Origin: Notolepis coatsorum
Lineage: Eukaryota > Chordata > Actinopteri > Aulopiformes > Paralepididae
DNA length: 64,000 nucleotides
NCBI GenBank assembly: GCA_963971535.1
Contig: OZ020591.1
Coordinates: 11,463,588 to 11,527,587 of the forward strand
Direction: 5' to 3'
The notes under the pieces were generated by a model, which was given only the letters and a program-made list of their open reading frames with translations, had not been told where the DNA came from and made no database searches. The translations under genes were made by a program, and so were the position numbers. Shown here piece by piece: positions 1 to 12,078 of the stretch; position 1 is the stretch's first letter, and every line of letters starts with the position of its first letter.

Positions 1-1590
1 CAAACAAGAGGTGGAGGCAGGCAAATTCTGCGGCATGGTCATGCTGGACCTACAAAAGGCCTTCGACACTGTCAATCACTCCATTCTGATTGATAAGCTA
101 AAAGCAATTGGTTTTGATAGTTTATCAGTGAGCTGGATGCAATCTTACCTGGAGGGGAGAGAGCAGATGGTGGAGGTAAACGGTACCCTATCCCCCCCCC
201 CTCACAGTGAGCTGTGGTGTTCCACAAGGAAGCATACTAGGACCGCTACTGTTCCTAATTTATGCAAATGTCATGTCGTCAGCTTGTGACTGCAACTTGT
301 TCCTGTTTGCGGATGACTCAGCCCTGCTGGTCTCTGACAAGAACAAGTTACAGGTTGAAAAAACCCTCAGCTCGGAACTCGGCAGAATCTGCACCTGGCT
401 CGCTGATAACAAACTATCATTACACATGGGCAAAACAGAGTCCATTCTCTTCGGTTCAAATAACAAACTCAGCAAGACCGACGGCTTCTCAGTTACAGTG
501 GGTGACAATATTTTCACAAGGCAAGATGAAATTACCTACCTAGGTTCCATCCTAGAGGCAAATCTTTCCTGTGACAAAATGGCATCCAAGGTAATAAAAA
601 AAAAGTCAACCAACGAACTAGATTCTTGTACCGGATCTCCTCTCTGGTAAACAAGAATACCCTGAAGACTCTGGCAGGAGCACTCATTCAAGGGTACTAC
701 GACTATGCTTGCACCTCATGGTACCAAAGCACCTCAAAGGCGCTAAAAACTAAATTACAAACATCACAAAACAAACTGGTCAGACTACTGCTTGACCTTA
801 CCCCTAGAACCCACCTCACCCCTGCCCACTTTTGACAACCTAGGATGGCTTAGAGTAGACGACAGAGTACAGCAACTTGCAATGGGCCTGGTCCACAAGA
901 TACACTATACGACTAAGGTACCCATGTACATGTCAAAATACTTCCCAAAGGTCAGTGAATACCACGACCATAACACCAGAGGAAGCTCAACAAATCATGT
1001 TAAACCCAGATTCGGCTCAAACAAGGGACTAAACACGTTTCGCAATTATGCCACATCAATGTGGAATGCACTACCCAAAGCTGTAAAGGAATGTGAATCC
1101 CTACCCACATTCAAAACCGCTCTTAAAGAGCACCTACGGGCGGCTGCAATTCGAAACTGGCCACCGTAAATGTCCAAACCCCCCACCCCCTCCTAATAGA
1201 CAGTCTCCTCCCCACGGCTATATTCTCTCCCCACCGTATATTTCTCTCCCACCCACCCACCCCCTCCTAATGTACAGTCCCCTCCCCATCATATGTATAT
1301 ACTCTGTCAGGATCTAGGGGTAACAGTACTGTATATTTGAATATCGTATATATCAAATGTAACAGTACTAAATACCTGTATGTCATGTATGTCCCTATGC
1401 CATAAATGTCATGTATGTTGTGTATGTCATAAATGTCACTATGAATTGAAAATGGGGGACCCTGATGTAAACAAGACAAAAGTCTTTCTCTGGTCTGCAT
1501 CCCCTTAACAATTGTGTGTATTGAGCCGTACTGTTGTATTGTACCCATTCTGCAATATGTTAAATAAAGTTCTCATTCATTCATTCATCG
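1..1590 (+). mobile_element. Jockey-superfamily LINE (family A), 5' cut by window edge
   Basis: This is the 3' part of a non-LTR retrotransposon that begins before the window. Translated pieces show the reverse-transcriptase blocks AFDTVNHSIL (about 60-90), GVPQGSILGPLLFLIYA (about 215-268) and FADD (305-316), then the C-terminal stretch with MWNALPKAVKECESLPTFK ending at 1169. A C-rich 3' UTR follows, then an AATAAA and an ATTC-type tail near 1570-1590. The reading frame is shifted several times (near 200, 600 and 830), so the copy is dead. The same 3' UTR recurs at least ten times in the window. Clade assignment within the CR1/L2/Rex/Jockey group is uncertain. Confidence 0.85.
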
Positions 1591-1611
1591 CCCTCTAGCC
1601 TTAATCTCTAG

Positions 1612-1912
1612 GCGGCAGGTGGTGTAGTGGTTAACACTGTCGCCTCACAGCAAGAAGGTCCTGGGCTCGTTTCCCATTTGGGACCAGGTATGGGGCATCC
1701 CCCCGGGCCTTTCTGTGTGTAGTTTGCATGTTCTCCCCGTGCTCGCAAGGCTTTCCCCTCCAAAAAAAAGAAACCAAATGGAAAAACATGCAGGAAAGAT
1801 AGTCAACAGTGTCACGTCCCTGATGAAGACGGACAGTAGCGCTTGGATTGGTCCCCACGCCGCAGCCGATGTCTTGCAAATTGCAAATGTTGCGGCATGA
1901 CAAATAAAGACT
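1612..1912 (+). mobile_element. tRNA-derived SINE
   Basis: The head TGGTGTAGTGGTTAACACTG resembles a Pol III A box, and a degraded B box lies near 1665-1676. The body includes the common fish SINE stretch TTTGCATGTTCTCCCCGTG. It ends near an AATAAAGACTT tail. A close relative lies at 48,050-48,420 and again at 60,715-61,085. The B box has lost the TTCGA core, so this copy is probably silent. Confidence 0.75.
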
Positions 1913-2257
1913 TCTCTTAGGACACAATCCAGTAAGTTGAAACTTTATCATGGCCAATGGAGTCACAGATGCACACTGCATGTCACACAGCCGATGGAAC
2001 CCGATTGGCCCGGCCAGGTTTCGAGCTCCTCTTCATTCCGCCTTGCTCTGCTGAGCGTGTCATCAAAGCGCGCCAGCTGGCACGAGACACCCCGTCTGAA
2101 ACCGTGCCCGGCCTGCTGTACCCACAGACCAAGTTACTCTGTGGCACTTTGCAGTGGGGTACAAAAAGGTACACTTTGTCCCTGGTCATCGACACTTGAA
2201 TTGGCTCACCTCTCAACAGGAACCAGCACTAGATATCAACAGTGCCGAGTAAACAGG
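1913..2257. other. no recognisable feature
   Basis: No domain, RNA gene or known repeat was recognised here. Short open frames on both strands have no family resemblance. Confidence 0.5.
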
Positions 2258-3068
2258 ACTTGAGGTGTAATGATTCGACCCAACAACGATTCGATTAAGA
2301 TTCTTCAGGCAACGATTCAATATTAATTTGACCACGATTTGATTCGACCTTAACACATTCCCTGCCACGCTTCTATCCATCAATGTATGATCACTGCCAC
2401 CAGTCTAAGCCTATGGAGATGTTCACCTTTGCAGGGCTATAACTTTTTAAATTGTATTGCTAAATTGACATTACTATGGCCCATTCAACATCGATTATCC
2501 ATCATTCAGGATGTAGGAACGTTATACTTTTTCGTTCATATATATTTATTTACCCAGGCAAGCAAGTAAGAACAAATTCTGATTTTATTTATTGTCAAAA
2601 GTATGCATAATGTTGTGTTAATTCCACAACAAGAGATATGTAATGTTAATTACCTGAAATTATTAAAAAAAATTGGGGGGGGGGGAACCCTGCATATATC
2701 GGTATCGGTTGATATCGGTATCTGAAATTATGAGTTGGACAATATCGGTATCGGTAAAAAAGCCAATATCGAGCATCCCTAGTTATGACTCATCATGCGC
2801 GGATGAAAGGGGGGGGGGGGGGGGTCGTTTATAATTCTGTGATCGTCAGTAAATGCTTTATGTAGTATGGGTGATATATTGATCAGAGTGGTTTGCATTG
2901 AAAAGAATAAACAATCAAGCTGATAGTAACGTTACTGTCCTCTTACCGTTCGCCAATGAGACTGGAGGAAAAAGATCCCACTTATTTGATGGCGATCGAC
3001 TAGATCCATTTCCGGTTTGTATGGCGCAATAAACGCCCAAAGCATATCGATTGAGTTATGGCAGCGAT

Positions 3069-3448
3069 TAGGGATGGGTACCGAATTCGGTTCTTTTGAG
3101 GTACCGAACCACGTCGGTACTACCGAGTATCGATTCAAGTGAGATACCAAAAGAAAATTATTATTTTTACCTTTTTTTTTTTTTACCTTTTTTCTTTTCA
3201 TGTCAACGTTCACACGCACAATATATGCTTACCTAGGATTTGACTTGATTCAACAACAAAGCAGTCGGAGCAATGGCAAGGCGAAAACGGTCGAAATTGT
3301 AGTTATTTGAAGTTAGGATTTTTTTTTCACGACTGAGGTAGGTAAATAATTTTTTTTTAGACTAAAGTACCAAAAAAAGGTACCGTTGGGTACCGGTATC
3401 GATTCACAGGTACCGTATCGGTTCAAATGTGAAAGGTACCCATCCCTA
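3069..3448. mobile_element. hAT-type MITE with 8-bp target duplication
   Basis: The ends TAGGGATGGGTACC and GGTACCCATCCCTA are inverted copies. They are flanked by the perfect 8-bp direct repeat GCAGCGAT (3061-3068 and 3449-3456). An 8-bp target duplication is typical of hAT transposition. The interior is AT-rich with no coding capacity. Confidence 0.85.
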
Positions 3449-4061
3449 GCAGCGATCCATATACACGGATGTGTGTCTAGAGTCCCGCAACAATATGTGA
3501 CTGCCGGACGGATTTCCCAGATGCACCGAGATCACCAGAGATCCATTTCCGGTTGTAACTCGCCTATTGAAGCTCGGTATTGAAGCGTTACACGGTTGTG
3601 CAGAGTCCCACTGTCTTAGCAGAGGCTGGGTGGCGGAATTATGAATACCATGTCGAAAAAATGAAATATGATCTCAATAACGTCGTACGCCGTGGCTTGG
3701 CGGAATCCGCATGACCAGCAAACCCGTTGTACAACGTTATTGGCGGTCAATGTGTTAAGAACGATGCATTGTTACACCCCTAGTAATTGATCATTTCCTT
3801 CCCATCTACACATCCTACACAACTAGCAGAAAACCACTAAATAATTAGATGGGGGGGGGGGGGGGGGGGTACAATAACCACATTTCTGGGAAGGAGCAGG
3901 AAGTGGAATAAGCTCATGGTCACGGTGGGGATGTTTAAGTCGACCTTTGACGTACTCATCATCCATGTCATCTTAATCACGGGGCTAAACCCTAACGGAA
4001 CAGGACATTGTTCCCTTTTCACCAGCATACCTTAGTCTCACAGTAGCCTACATTCCCACAC

Positions 4062-4136
4062 TCGGACACACACACACACACACACGGACACACACTCGGA
4101 CACACACACACGCACACTCGGACACACACACACACC
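4062..4136. repeat. CA microsatellite, interrupted
   Basis: This is a run of CA dinucleotides broken by CACTCGGA interruptions that themselves recur three times. Confidence 0.9.
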
Positions 4137-4607
4137 TATAAGCGCGGCAGATCATATGATGAGGCGAGAGGAGAAGGAGCCAGTTTGTCATGGGTTAGAG
4201 AAGCCTGCAGTGCATTGCGGTTTCATTTAGTCCCAAACTATAGACTGAGGAACACGCAAGAGGATTCACTCAGCATGAATGGACTATGTCAATAAAAAAA
4301 AAGATTTTAATTTTTTTTATAATATATTCTTACATTTTCAAATCGATCGCCACCGTAGGATCGATGCATTGCGATGCATTGATGCGTCGTTACGTTACGC
4401 CCCTAATTGCAATATTTATGGTTCTTCCATATGGTAAGTCAGGGAACTGATTTACAGACGGCAGGTTCTGCTCTGGGGCTATATCTGGAGGAGTAATCAG
4501 AGCTACAAACGCAATCTGTGTGTACAAACACGCATGCTGCACGCACACCCACCAACCACAGCCACTCAGGGACCGGAGGGTGAACGATGTATACACACGT
4601 CACCATC

Positions 4608-5640
4608 AGGGATGGGTATCGTTAGGATTTTATCGATACTACTACTCTTATCGATACTGCTTAACGGTTCGGTACTTTATCGATACTCTTATCGGTTCTT
4701 TTTGGTTCTTTTTTTGCAAGAAAAAAAGACAATTAATTAAGAACAGAATCAACATTGCTTTATTATTTATAAATACAACTTTATAAATAAGTATTATAAA
4801 TAAATATAATTTCTTCAGCAACAGCAGCAGCAATGTTCTTTTATATAACTTTATAAATAAATATAATAAATGAATATAATTTCTTCAGCAACAGCAGCAA
4901 CAATGTTTTAAATGTGTCTGACTCTGAATTATAGACTTTTTATAATAAACAACAAATGCAAAAGGCTAACAGAACTGTGACACTCGTTCACCCTATCCTC
5001 TGTCATCCTTCCTCTAGCTGCTAGGGTGAAAGGACTTTGGGTGGTGGAGGGAGGTAGAGGGAAGATGTGTGGTGGCCCTGGGCTCACTGGCCTGGGACAC
5101 ATTGGTGGCTGACGCCTCAGCTTGACGATCTATAAAAAGTTTAGATTGTAGTATTTGTAGCTAAACAATTATTTTGTTTATTAGCCTATTTGTAATAATT
5201 CGTTATTAGCCTAGGAAACTCCGTATCTTGGCTTACCGGCGGCAGTGGACGTGGATGCAGATGGAACACTGCGCGCAAGGCAGTCGAATACGCGCATTTC
5301 TGCACACTAACATCATGTTTTGCCAACAGATGTTTTGATAAATTGCTCGTATTGCCACCCTTACTGGCAAATGTTTTGTTGCACTTGTGGCAACGTGCGT
5401 TGTATATCCATACTTTCTTTAGAACGCTTCGCTCTATCCGCCATCACGAGTCACGGTGCATGCAGACTCAGAGCTGTCTGTGTCTGTGTGCAGTGCGCTT
5501 CAGCACGGAGAACTTTCATTAAGGAGTACCCGTATGTAGCACTACTAGCGAGCGACTCGCGAGGAGTGTGTGTAATAATGACTCGCTGTGGCTCGCTTCT
5601 CGTGCAGAGACAGAGAGAGGATAGATCGTTTGCAACTTTT
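4608..5640 (-). mobile_element. hAT-like element remnant with BED zinc finger exon
   Basis: The left edge AGGGATGGGTATCG resembles the terminal repeat of a hAT-type family. Reading the minus strand from about 5392 to 5308 gives a BED-type zinc finger: C-H-K-C, then FASKGGNTSNLSKHLLAKH, with the C-x2-C and H-x4-H pattern found at the N-terminus of hAT transposases. No catalytic core follows, so the copy is a deletion derivative or relic. The right border, near the AAT repeat at 5643, was not resolved. Confidence 0.6.
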
Positions 5641-5642
5641 AA

Positions 5643-5671
5643 ATAATAATAATAATAATAATAATAATAAT

Positions 5672-5742
<71 letters not shown>
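5643..5742. repeat. AAT microsatellite
   Basis: About 100 bp of AAT trinucleotides with one phase break. Confidence 0.95.
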
Positions 5743-5743
<1 letters not shown>

Positions 5744-6072
5744 TTCTTGAAATCTATAAAAGATCAATTTAAAAACATCCTTTTCTGCTGGTAAAAGGTG
5801 ATTTTGTGAGTCCACCTCCCCGACCTCCAAGCACACAAGACACACTGCAATGATTCACATCATCAGCGCTTGACAAGCGCGGCGCTACAATAGTCATGAG
5901 GAAGGACACCAGCTGGCAGGCGTGAAATTAAAGCCTTGTTTTATGGACCATGTTTTCATTCCGACTAACCACCTGCATAATTCAAGTTGGTCCCTTCAGT
6001 GTGATGAGCAGTACAGGGTGAGGCGCTGAACTGTTGTTTTTTTATTGCCCTTTAATCTTTTCTCCCACCCCC
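5743..6072. other. no recognisable feature
   Basis: Ordinary AT/GC-mixed sequence without a recognised repeat or coding region. Confidence 0.5.
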
Positions 6073-6280
6073 CCCCCCCCCCCCCCCCAATTTTGTCATT
6101 ATGGCAATTCACTATTCTACCGTCGGTCTGGGGAGGGTGTAGACTACCATACGCCTCCTCCGATACATGTGGAGCTGCCCAAGCCAGAGGTACCGATAAC
6201 CAAGCCGGACTGAGGTACCGCTGCTGGGAATTTAACCCGGGACTGCGCGGTGGTAGGCATGCTTAGACCTTTACACACTA
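6073..6280 (-). mobile_element. SINE-like repeat, reverse orientation
   Basis: A poly-C run followed by CAATTTTGTCATTATGGCAATTC and a body ending in GAATTTAACCCGGGACTGCG looks like the reverse complement of a tRNA-derived SINE. A related body in the other orientation lies at 25,610-26,095. The family was not identified further. Confidence 0.5.
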
Positions 6281-6715
6281 CCCACCCAATAAGATGATAC
6301 GAGCCAGTTTATGGATCCATTCCACAGATGAATCAAGAAGAGCACAAGAACTGAGACACATGGGTCTCTTGCCATAGTGGTCAACTTGTACAAGTTCTTG
6401 CAGTAGAGAGCCAAGCAGGGGGCTTAAGGTCAGCGTCTGTAGTAACATATACACACAAGCTTCAGAAACACAATATGTATATATCCTTTTTCAAGCATGT
6501 AGGCTGGTGCATATCAAATTTAAATGCACACAGGTTATTCATATCGCAAATCGTGTTTTTCTACGTCACCGTTTTCCCTTGAACAACACACAAACAACTC
6601 TTACTGAGCATGTCAGATACGGCATGCCACAGTGCGTTAAGATTTACAATGCTTCTTCTCCCTGCTCCTCTTCCAGGGAGTGGGGTCGTGGGCTGGCCAG
6701 TTAAAGAGGGTGGAT
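6281..6715. other. no recognisable feature
   Basis: No coding or repeat signal could be supported in this stretch. Confidence 0.5.
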
Positions 6716-7283
6716 GAGGATTTCAAAACAATACCCCCGAGGTCCAAGAATAGACTGACTGTATGTCAATAACATCACCAAGGTCACTCGAGACTTTAGA
6801 GTGCCAATTTGACAACAAACTTTAAAACGTGAAGCACAATAACAGTACAGTATGACTCGTAAAATATTCAGGGACAGATCATGCACTGATCGTATCACAG
6901 CGCTACTTCCAGACTGCAGAGAGTGGCCCGATCTGCAGCCAAACGCACAATTTTGGAGGTTGGCTTCCGTCGACTCTCCAGGACATTTACACCCCAGGCT
7001 AGGGCTGGGCGATATGGCCTAAATATGATATCACGATATTTTCTGACCTTTCGGCGATACACGATACACATCACGATGTTTTTCTTTTTTACCCCAAACG
7101 ATTCATTATGAGGCTTACCAAGACAGTATTTGAGTTTGCAAGCCAACATTAAAGACAAAATAAAATACCCATGCATTTAGCATTTTTATATTATATATTA
7201 GATTTAGATTATTGGATTATTAGATTATAATATATTGCATATATTTAGCAATGAGATATTATATGATTTAGATATGAAATATG

Positions 7284-7430
7284 ATTAATTGAAAATGGGG
7301 GACCCTGATGTAAACAAGACAAAAGTCTTTCTCTGGTCTGCATCCCCTTAACAATTGTATGTATTGAGCTGTACTGTACCCATTCTGCAATATGTTAATA
7401 AAGTTTTAAATCAATCAATCAATCAATAAA
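7284..7430 (+). mobile_element. LINE family A 3' end
   Basis: Only the last 147 bp of the LINE is present: the GAATTGAAAATGGGGGACCC block, the AATAAAG signal and a short ATCA-type tail. This is a strongly 5'-truncated insertion. Confidence 0.8.
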
Positions 7431-7485
7431 TAGCATTTTAGCATTTTTATGAAACTACTATATATTTGTATGTCTCTAAATGTTT

Positions 7486-7605
7486 TGATGAATTGAAAAT
7501 GGAGGACCCTTATGTAAAAAAGCCGAAAGTCTTTTTCTGGTCTTCATCCTCCTGTACTGTATTGTACCCATTCTGCAATATGTTAATAACGTTTTCATTC
7601 ATTCT
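7486..7605 (+). mobile_element. LINE family A 3' end, diverged
   Basis: This is the same 3' UTR block as the preceding insertion but with many substitutions and a small deletion, so it is an older copy. Confidence 0.7.
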
Positions 7606-8235
7606 GACGGACAACAGAATAATTTTGATTGACAGTCGAGTCTGCCAATTACGTCACACCGCTTGCACCCGCCCTGCTGTTCTTAGCACCAATCGGCAAG
7701 CTCTATTAGTTTTTGACTTCCTGAATGCCCCGTGTGCTGACATCAACAAAGCTACTTACATTAGCTCCCCGCGACCGACTAGTAGGAGACCAGTGCACCA
7801 CAGGATGACTAAATGAGCCATAATGATTTTACCTCAACGAATGTTATAATAAAAGCCTTTCCATACATCTGTCTGATTGAAAACTTTATTAACAGACCGC
7901 GGAATGGGCATATCTCAACACGGGCTGAGATATGAACGAGTAACGTGTGGACCAGATTGACGCGACACAATCCTATTGGGCAAAACATCACGATATCCAC
8001 GATACGTTGAAAAAGTGTATTGTTAATGAACTGTACCCGATATTTATATAATATCGTCATATCGCCCAGCCCTACCCCAGGTGTTGCAGGGCCAAGGCGA
8101 AGAGAATAATCAAAGACTCTAGCCACCCAAACAACGCCTCTTTGAACTGCTGCGGTCAGGCAAGCGCTACCGGAGTCTCATGGCCGGTACAGAGAGACTC
8201 AGAAGGAGCTTCTATCCCCAGCCCAGGCCATCAGG

Positions 8236-8675
8236 ATGATCAATGACTAACATCAACCTATCCATCTACATTCATTGCACACACATCCACAACATTTTTA
8301 ACACATCATATTTTATCTATTTATTAGAGATTTGCACTACATTACCAACCGTTAATCCAGATGGTAATAGAATTGAAATGAGGACAGAGTTTATTACAGT
8401 AGGTTATTTTCCCCCACTAACTAACTAGTACTAAATTATTAGTGGTCAAGTAATAGTGTTTGTAAACTTAGCTTTTCAAAAATTCTACTGAGGAATGGGA
8501 GATTATTATAGGGTCTTTTACTCCTCTGGACAGCACAAGGAATTGGATCATTTGCTAACCATCTTTCAGATCGCCTTCAAACTCCTGGAGGCCCCCAGGA
8601 GGACAAACCTGGTGCCAAGCAGAGGTCAGAGGGAGACGGTTTTAACCCTCCTATTATGTTCAATTATGTTCCATT
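8236..8675. other. no recognisable feature
   Basis: No coding or repeat signal was recognised between the LINE remnant and the L2 copy. Confidence 0.5.
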
Positions 8676-11396
8676 ATGTTCAATCTCACCATTGTTACAC
8701 TCTACCGCCCTCCAGGTCCGCTCGATCACTTCACAGATAAGCTGGACATGCTTCTAAGCTCCTTACCGGAAGATGTTACCCCTCTCCTTCTATTGGGCGA
8801 CTTCAACCTGCCTGACTCATCTCAGTCAGTCATAGTAGTCTCCCTCCTACAATCATTTGACCTGACTCCCACTGCCATGCCTCCCACCCACAAAGCAGGC
8901 AACTCCTTGGATCTCATATTTTCCCGTAACTCCAGCATCATTAACACCACGGTAACTCCCCTACATGTATCTGACCATTCCTTCATATCCTTCTCACTAA
9001 CTCTCATGCTTAACCGAAAGGTCTTCACCCCAACTCAAACCGTCTCACTCAGACGCAACCTGGCCTCCCTATCCCCCTCCACCCTCTCCTCTGACATACT
9101 GTCCGCTCTACCTTTGAGTGACACCTTCTCTGCTCTCTCCACAGAGATGGCAACCTCCACCCTCCTCTCAGCCCTTGCAACCTCCTTTGACAAGCTCTGT
9201 CCCCTCGTTGAGAAACCTGCCCGCCGTTCCCCGCCCAGTCCATGGCTGACAGATCCAGTGAGAGAACAAAGACAGGTCCTGAGAGCAGCTGAAAGGAAGT
9301 ATAGAAAGTCACGCCTCACTGCTGACATCGACACATATCACAACCTCTTGTTAACATTCTCCAAAACCATTACTAATGCCAAAGCTTCTTTCTTTCACCA
9401 TAGGATCGAGGCCTCTGCCAAGAATCTTCGCAAACTGCATGCTACCATGTCCTCCCTCCTCACTCCCCCCCCACCCCCCCCCTCCATCATCTTTCTCTGC
9501 CGAAGACTTTGCGATCTTCTTTGAGGAAAAAGTGGAGAACATCCGCAGCTCCTTCTCCCAACCCCCACCCATTCCAAATGCTGAATCGAGAACCTCTTCC
9601 TTCACTCTGTCATCTTTCTCTCCCATTACAGAAGCCGAGACCCTGACACTGGTAACGTCGAACCGTCCGACTACATGCCAGCTGGACCGGCTACCTTCCC
9701 CACTCCTCCAGACCATAGCACCAGACATCCTCCCATTCCTAACTGCAACCATCAACTCCTCACTCAACTCGGGGGTGGTCCCCACCTCCCTAAAACAAGC
9801 CAGAGTCACGCCCCTCATAAAAAAACCATCCCTGAACCCTACCGTCATAGGCAACTACCGTCCTGTCTCTCTTCTCTCCTTCCTTTCTAAAACACTTGAA
9901 CGTGCTGTATCCAACCAACTTACTGCTTATCTCTTACAGAATGACCTCCTAGACCCTAATCAGTCAGGCTTCAGAACTGGTCACTCCACAGAGACAGCCC
10001 TCATTGCGGTCACAGAGGCACTTCACTTAGCAAAAGCGAAAGGCCTCTCCTCTGTCCTGATTCTCCTAGATCTATCTGCAGCCTTCGACACAGTCAACCA
10101 CCAGATCCTCCTCGCGGCCCTCGCAGGAATGGGAGTGGCTGGCTCTGCGCTGACATGGTTGTCATCATACCTCAATGACCGCTCCTACCAAGTGTCATGG
10201 AGAGGGACCCTGTCGGCCACCCGCCCCCTGCGGACGGGTGTCCCCCAGGGCTCGGTTTTAGGACCCCTTCTCTTCTCCCTCTACACTAAATCACTGGGTA
10301 ACATTATCACGTCTCATGGCTTCTCCTACCACTGTTATGCCGACGATACTCAACTCTTCCTCTCCTTCCCTCCCTCAGATATCCACGTCTCTGAGCGGAT
10401 CTCGGCCTGTCTGTCCGACATCTCCGCCTGGATGACGACCAACCACCTCAAACTGAACCTAAGCAAAACAGAATTGCTCCACCTGCCGGCCAAATCCTCC
10501 CCCCTGACCGACCTTTCCATCACAGTCGAGAATGCAGCTGTGACCGCGTCCCCGACCGCCAAGAACCTTGGTGTTGTCCTCGACGACCAGTTGAACTTCT
10601 CTGCTCACATCGCAGCGACAACCAGAACCTGCAGATTCCTCCTGAGCAACGTCAGAAGGATCCGCCCCTTCCTGACAAAAGAATCCACCCAACTCCTCGT
10701 CCAATCAACAGTCATCTCCCGCCTCGACTACTGCAACGCACTGCTCGCTGGCCTCCCGGCCACTGCCACTAAGCCTCTTCAACTCATTCAGAACGCAGCG
10801 GCCCGCCTGATCTCAAACCTACCGAAGTCGGCCCATGTCACCCCACTTCTTAGGGACCTGCACTGGCTCCCCATTGCTGCACGAATCCGCTTCAAGGCCC
10901 TCGACCTAGCATACCGTGCGGCAAAGGGAACTGCTCCCGCCTACCTCCGGTCAATGGTCTCTAACTACACACCCTCAAGACCCCTACGCTCTGCTTCTTC
11001 TGGCCGCCTCAGACCTACTCCTATCCAAGCTCCGGGAGGGTCATCAAAGAGAAGTCGCCTATTCTCAGTCCTTGCCCCACAATGGTGGAATGAACTACCC
11101 ACCCCAGTTAGGACAGCCGAAACACGTCCAATCTTTCGCCGTCGACTAAAGACGCACTTCAACCATTATCTGAATTTAAAAAAAAAAAAAAAAAAAAAAA
11201 AATCTAACCCTAACTAACCTTACTGTCATCATGCACTTGTCCTAATAAACTAACCTACACTGTAGCACTCAACACTTTGATGAACATTGTTACTCAGCTG
11301 ATAGAGTTGTGCCCTTCCTGATGGCTTGTCGTACAGAACTTGTAAGTCGCTTTGGATAAAAGCGTCAGCTAAATGACTAAATGTAAATGTAAATGA
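8676..11396 (+). mobile_element. L2-clade LINE, 5'-truncated, endonuclease end plus reverse transcriptase
   Basis: This is the longest LINE in the window. The first part (8676-9524) encodes the C-terminal half of the APE-type endonuclease, with LLLLGDFNLPDS near 8795-8820 and VSDHSFIS near 8970. The second (about 9376-11,210) encodes the reverse transcriptase: NYRPVSLLSFLSKTLE, GVPQGSVLGPLLF and the catalytic YADD at 10,336-10,347, then the C-terminal WWNELPTPVR block. The two parts are in different frames, and the shift falls in the C-run at about 9463-9482. A poly-A run (about 11,178-11,200) sits at the end of the frame. The element ends in the L2 tail AAATGTAAATGTAAATG. The endonuclease N-terminus and any ORF1 are missing, so the copy cannot move itself. 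The long open polymerase frame suggests a fairly young insertion. Confidence 0.9.
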
Positions 11397-11676
11397 TGTT
11401 CAGAATCAAAACACTTTAATTGGCCAAGTACTGTATATTTGCACACAAGGAATTTAGCTTGGTGGTTGCATTAAAAACAACTGCCATTTACATTTAAAGA
11501 CCAAAATAATAAAACACAATGTAAGCCAATAATTTTTTTTTTAAACGGTATGTATATGAAACAAGATCAGAAACGGAGAACAGTCATTGCACTGCCATTT
11601 GTTTGATCAAAATAAATGGATGTATAGATAACAGTGAGCTGTAGTGATATGATGGCAGCAGGAAGGCGCTATTTTA

Positions 11677-11812
11677 CATTGTCATTTAGCTGACGCTTTT
11701 ATGCAAAGCGACTTACAAGTTCTGTTCGACAGGTCAACAGGAAGGGTGCAGCTCTAACAATGTTCATCAAAGTGTTGAAACTTGGGCAGTGTTGAGTGCA
11801 TAGCTATGGTGC
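11677..11812 (-). mobile_element. L2 LINE 3' end, inverted
   Basis: This is the reverse complement of the terminal 130 bp of the L2 family, including CATTTAGCTGACGCTTTTAT and the CAAAGTGTTGA block. It is a short 5'-truncated insertion on the minus strand. Confidence 0.8.
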
Positions 11813-12078
11813 AATGCAGTAGTGATTAACCAGCAGCTTTGTTGCATGTGGGGAGCAGCTATTCTTGTGGCGAGTGAGAGTCTTTTATAGTGTGGACTCG
11901 AGCCTCCTTCCAGAGGCCTGGACGATGTGATGGGCTGGACGGAAAGCATTTCATCGTGACCAACATTTAGAAGTAAGTGTGACTCATAACCTAATGTCCT
12001 GATGAAGGATGAGTAGTTTAGGGACATGTGATAAGCTGTGAAATGGATCCATGTGTAACTTTGGTGTGGACATTTCTC

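Larger units (their letters stand above)
2258..4410. mobile_element. mosaic of hAT-type non-autonomous remnants
   Basis: The left edge (GAGGTGTAATGATTCGACC) and two possible right edges (TTGTTACACCCCTA near 3770-3782 and GTTACGCCCCTAA near 4393-4406) look like hAT-type terminal inverted repeats of the GGGGTGTAACGAT kind. Inside are a decayed end of a TATCGGTATCGG element (about 2693-2785), a complete small MITE (3069-3448), poly-G runs and a CA repeat. I could not find matching target duplications for the outer ends, so the true borders are unsure. No transposase domain was seen. Confidence 0.5.
6999..8073. mobile_element. hAT-type non-autonomous element with 8-bp target duplication
   Basis: The ends AGGGCTGGGCGATAT and ATATCGCCCAGCCCT are inverted. 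They are flanked by a perfect ACCCCAGG direct repeat (6991-6998 and 8074-8081). The interior holds two 3'-end pieces of LINE family A (7284-7430 and 7486-7605) and no transposase domain. Its insertion splits an older LINE fragment. Confidence 0.85.
6716..8235 (+). mobile_element. LINE C-terminal remnant split by a hAT-type insertion
   Basis: After the hAT-type insertion ends (8073) the sequence encodes AKRIIKDSSHPNN and, one frame over, LFELLRSGKRYRSL and RLRRSFYPQ. This matches the common C-terminus of fish CR1/Rex-type LINE polymerases. The piece before the insertion (about 6895-6998) appears to be the same fragment continuing upstream. One frameshift lies between the two peptides. The left limit is uncertain. 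Confidence 0.55.

Noticed and set aside
1267-1548. Tyr/Ile-rich minus-strand open frames that recur with each LINE copy
   Set aside because: They are antisense reading of the LINE family A 3' UTR and recur only because the LINE does.
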